Below, piece by piece: positions 62,468 to 64,000 of a stretch of 64,000 bases of DNA. Below the pieces are notes generated by a model. It was given only the letters and a program-made list of their open reading frames with translations. It searched no databases and was not told where the DNA came from. How positions within the stretch are numbered: position 1 is the first letter of the stretch; each line of letters opens with the position of its first letter. The position numbers and the translations under genes were made by a program. The stretch covers positions 56,535,514-56,599,513 of the forward strand of contig JAPTHN010000005.1 in NCBI GenBank assembly GCA_026936325.1, given 5' to 3'. Source of the DNA: Platynereis dumerilii (lineage: Eukaryota; Annelida; Polychaeta; Phyllodocida; Nereididae).

Positions 62468-64000
62468 TAGTTGTATGAAAATCTAATTTTGACCGGTAAT
62501 CATGCAGTCAGAGTTTGATATGAACATGTTAAAAAGTTCATGCGCATTTTCGGAAGATTGAAAATTTATGTTATCACTGCTGAATTCAAAGTTATCAAAT
62601 TTATCACTATTATAATTATTACAACTTAATTTTTACAATGTTGGCAATTAGTTGTTGTCGTGTTGGCAATGAGTAGTTGTCATGTTAACCTAATGGTTAA
62701 AAAGTGTGATTAATTTCAGAAAGAAATACATGAGATTGAGTTGTTGCTTTTCCACAAAGAAAGCAATGATGAACAACTATTGATCAAGGGTACTAGTGAT
62801 GGATAGGGGATTACTTAACACAGATAGAGAAAAAGAAGATAAAAAGGATCACAGATATCTCATGAATTTTAGCAGCCTTCTCCCATACACTGTACGTTAA
62901 ACCAGCTATGTCTTTTGTGTACAAAAATTGTCATTTTGCAATAAATTATTAGAGATTTTAAAAAAAAGTCAGTTATGATAACAATGTGGGAGGGGGGATT
63001 CATTTAATTCTAAATGTTGAAACTCTCACCTAAAGGGCTCTTTATTGCATGGTGAATTATAATTTCTATGTTGTTTGCATATATCTTGTTCATACATCTG
63101 TCACACCTAATGATATATTACTATTGATTCTTATCATTAAGTGATGTACTAAGATTTACAAATGAAAAAATAAAAATAAAATATAGGTCATGTGTTTTGT
63201 CATGGAAACACTCTAGTTTCCTGTTTCTCAATCACAATTTACTTCTTCATAGCTGACATCTTTTTCTAAAGCTCAGATGTATCTAGCCTCTTACTGCATT
63301 ACCTCAATTGCTGATCAGTTGTGTTTTATGTAACCAGTTCCATATAAATAATCTAAAACACATCTATTGGCAACACAGTCTGTCAGTCTCTGTCTCTCTA
63401 GCAATCATTGTGCCGCCCTATACTGCTCCCTTGATCACTATTTGGCTTGCCCAGAGGTTGTCTCATCCAACTCTTATCGACCATTACTTAGCATTGATTG
63501 CACATTCAACATCCTGTGACAGGCACAGAACACTTTCTGCTCAGTCCTGCTATTCCAGCAATTAAAGTTAGGGAGATTTATGCATCAACCACGGTGCTGT
63601 GCCAACGTGGCTTGCATGGACTAATTTCGGACAATCATTGTGGTAGGATTGCCATTGCACTGACAAACAAACGTAACCAACAATGTAAATATATTTGCAA
63701 ACACAATTGTGTTTTTTTTTACAAATAAACTGTAATTATATTGTCTCAATGCTAGCAATCGGAAGTCAACTGTTACAATATGAAACTTTTCTGCAAATGA
63801 TATTTTTTTCAAAATGACATACTCATTAGACCCTATACACCCACCACCCGCCTATCCTTCAAAGACCAGTGTTATAGTAAACAGAATATTCTCCTGCAGG
63901 GAAAAAAACCTCTGTTGAGTTTAAAGGCAGCATGTAGGTAAAGAAAGGAAATAACTGCCTTGTTCTGAATTATTTATCACTTCCAGGTTTCTACAGTCTT
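62468..64000 (+). repeat. Direct duplication, copy 2 (runs off the window)
   Basis: It matches 56285-57830 throughout and is still matching at the last base, so the true unit is longer than what is seen. The offset between copies is about 6.1-6.2 kb. Confidence 0.92.

Noticed and set aside
1-64000. CRISPR arrays, bacterial operons or ribosomal RNA genes
   Set aside because: None seen. Sequence style, introns, SINEs and polyA signals are those of an animal genome.

Overview
The window is AT-rich eukaryotic DNA, most likely from a marine invertebrate. The evidence is spliced mini-genes with AATAAA signals, tRNA-derived SINEs, many short TIR elements (TA, 8-bp and probably TTAA target sites) and the remains of a transposon gene with the GCD/EADT/DTDV nuclease motifs common in sea urchin, amphioxus, hemichordate and cnidarian genomes. 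An echinoderm-like animal is my best guess, not a proven one. No long protein-coding host gene is present. Most open frames over 60 codons are chance frames in repeats.

1-33 kb is a patchwork of old, direct, mostly non-coding duplications. Three diverged units of about 3.3 kb start near 421, 3746 and 7013. The third runs into a block (about 8.98-12.6 kb) that recurs, longer, at about 19.66-26.03 kb and 26.53-32.56 kb. Because copies share flanks, several short DNA transposons can be seen filled in one copy and empty in the other, which fixes their ends and TA duplications (6642-6851, 21561-22173, 29870-30356, 30502-30842). A 5.5-kb degraded DNA transposon (13777-19319) lies between blocks. 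It carries an XPG/PIN-like nuclease gene remnant, an inverted partial copy of that gene, and a 173-bp tandem repeat.

33-43 kb is the only part with convincing host genes. Two paralogous two-exon genes (37496-38920 and 41991-42323, plus strand) encode small secreted, cysteine-poor peptides (78 and 70 aa). They share a start context, a signal-peptide exon, a phase-2 intron and a nearby AATAAA, but have strongly diverged mature regions. A minus-strand terminal exon (34519-34660) and a duplicated minus-strand open frame (35178-35360 and 40477-40668) are weaker candidates. SINEs, a hAT-like MITE, a degenerate 20-bp array and a duplicated block surround them.

43-64 kb holds more duplicated non-coding DNA: an inverted pair around a 976-bp foldback element (45505-46480), direct copies at about 46.9, 48.4 and 51.2 kb, a 1.5-kb direct duplication at 56.3 and 62.5 kb, a G-rich minisatellite and a GATA microsatellite. 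I see no gene I would defend after 42.4 kb.
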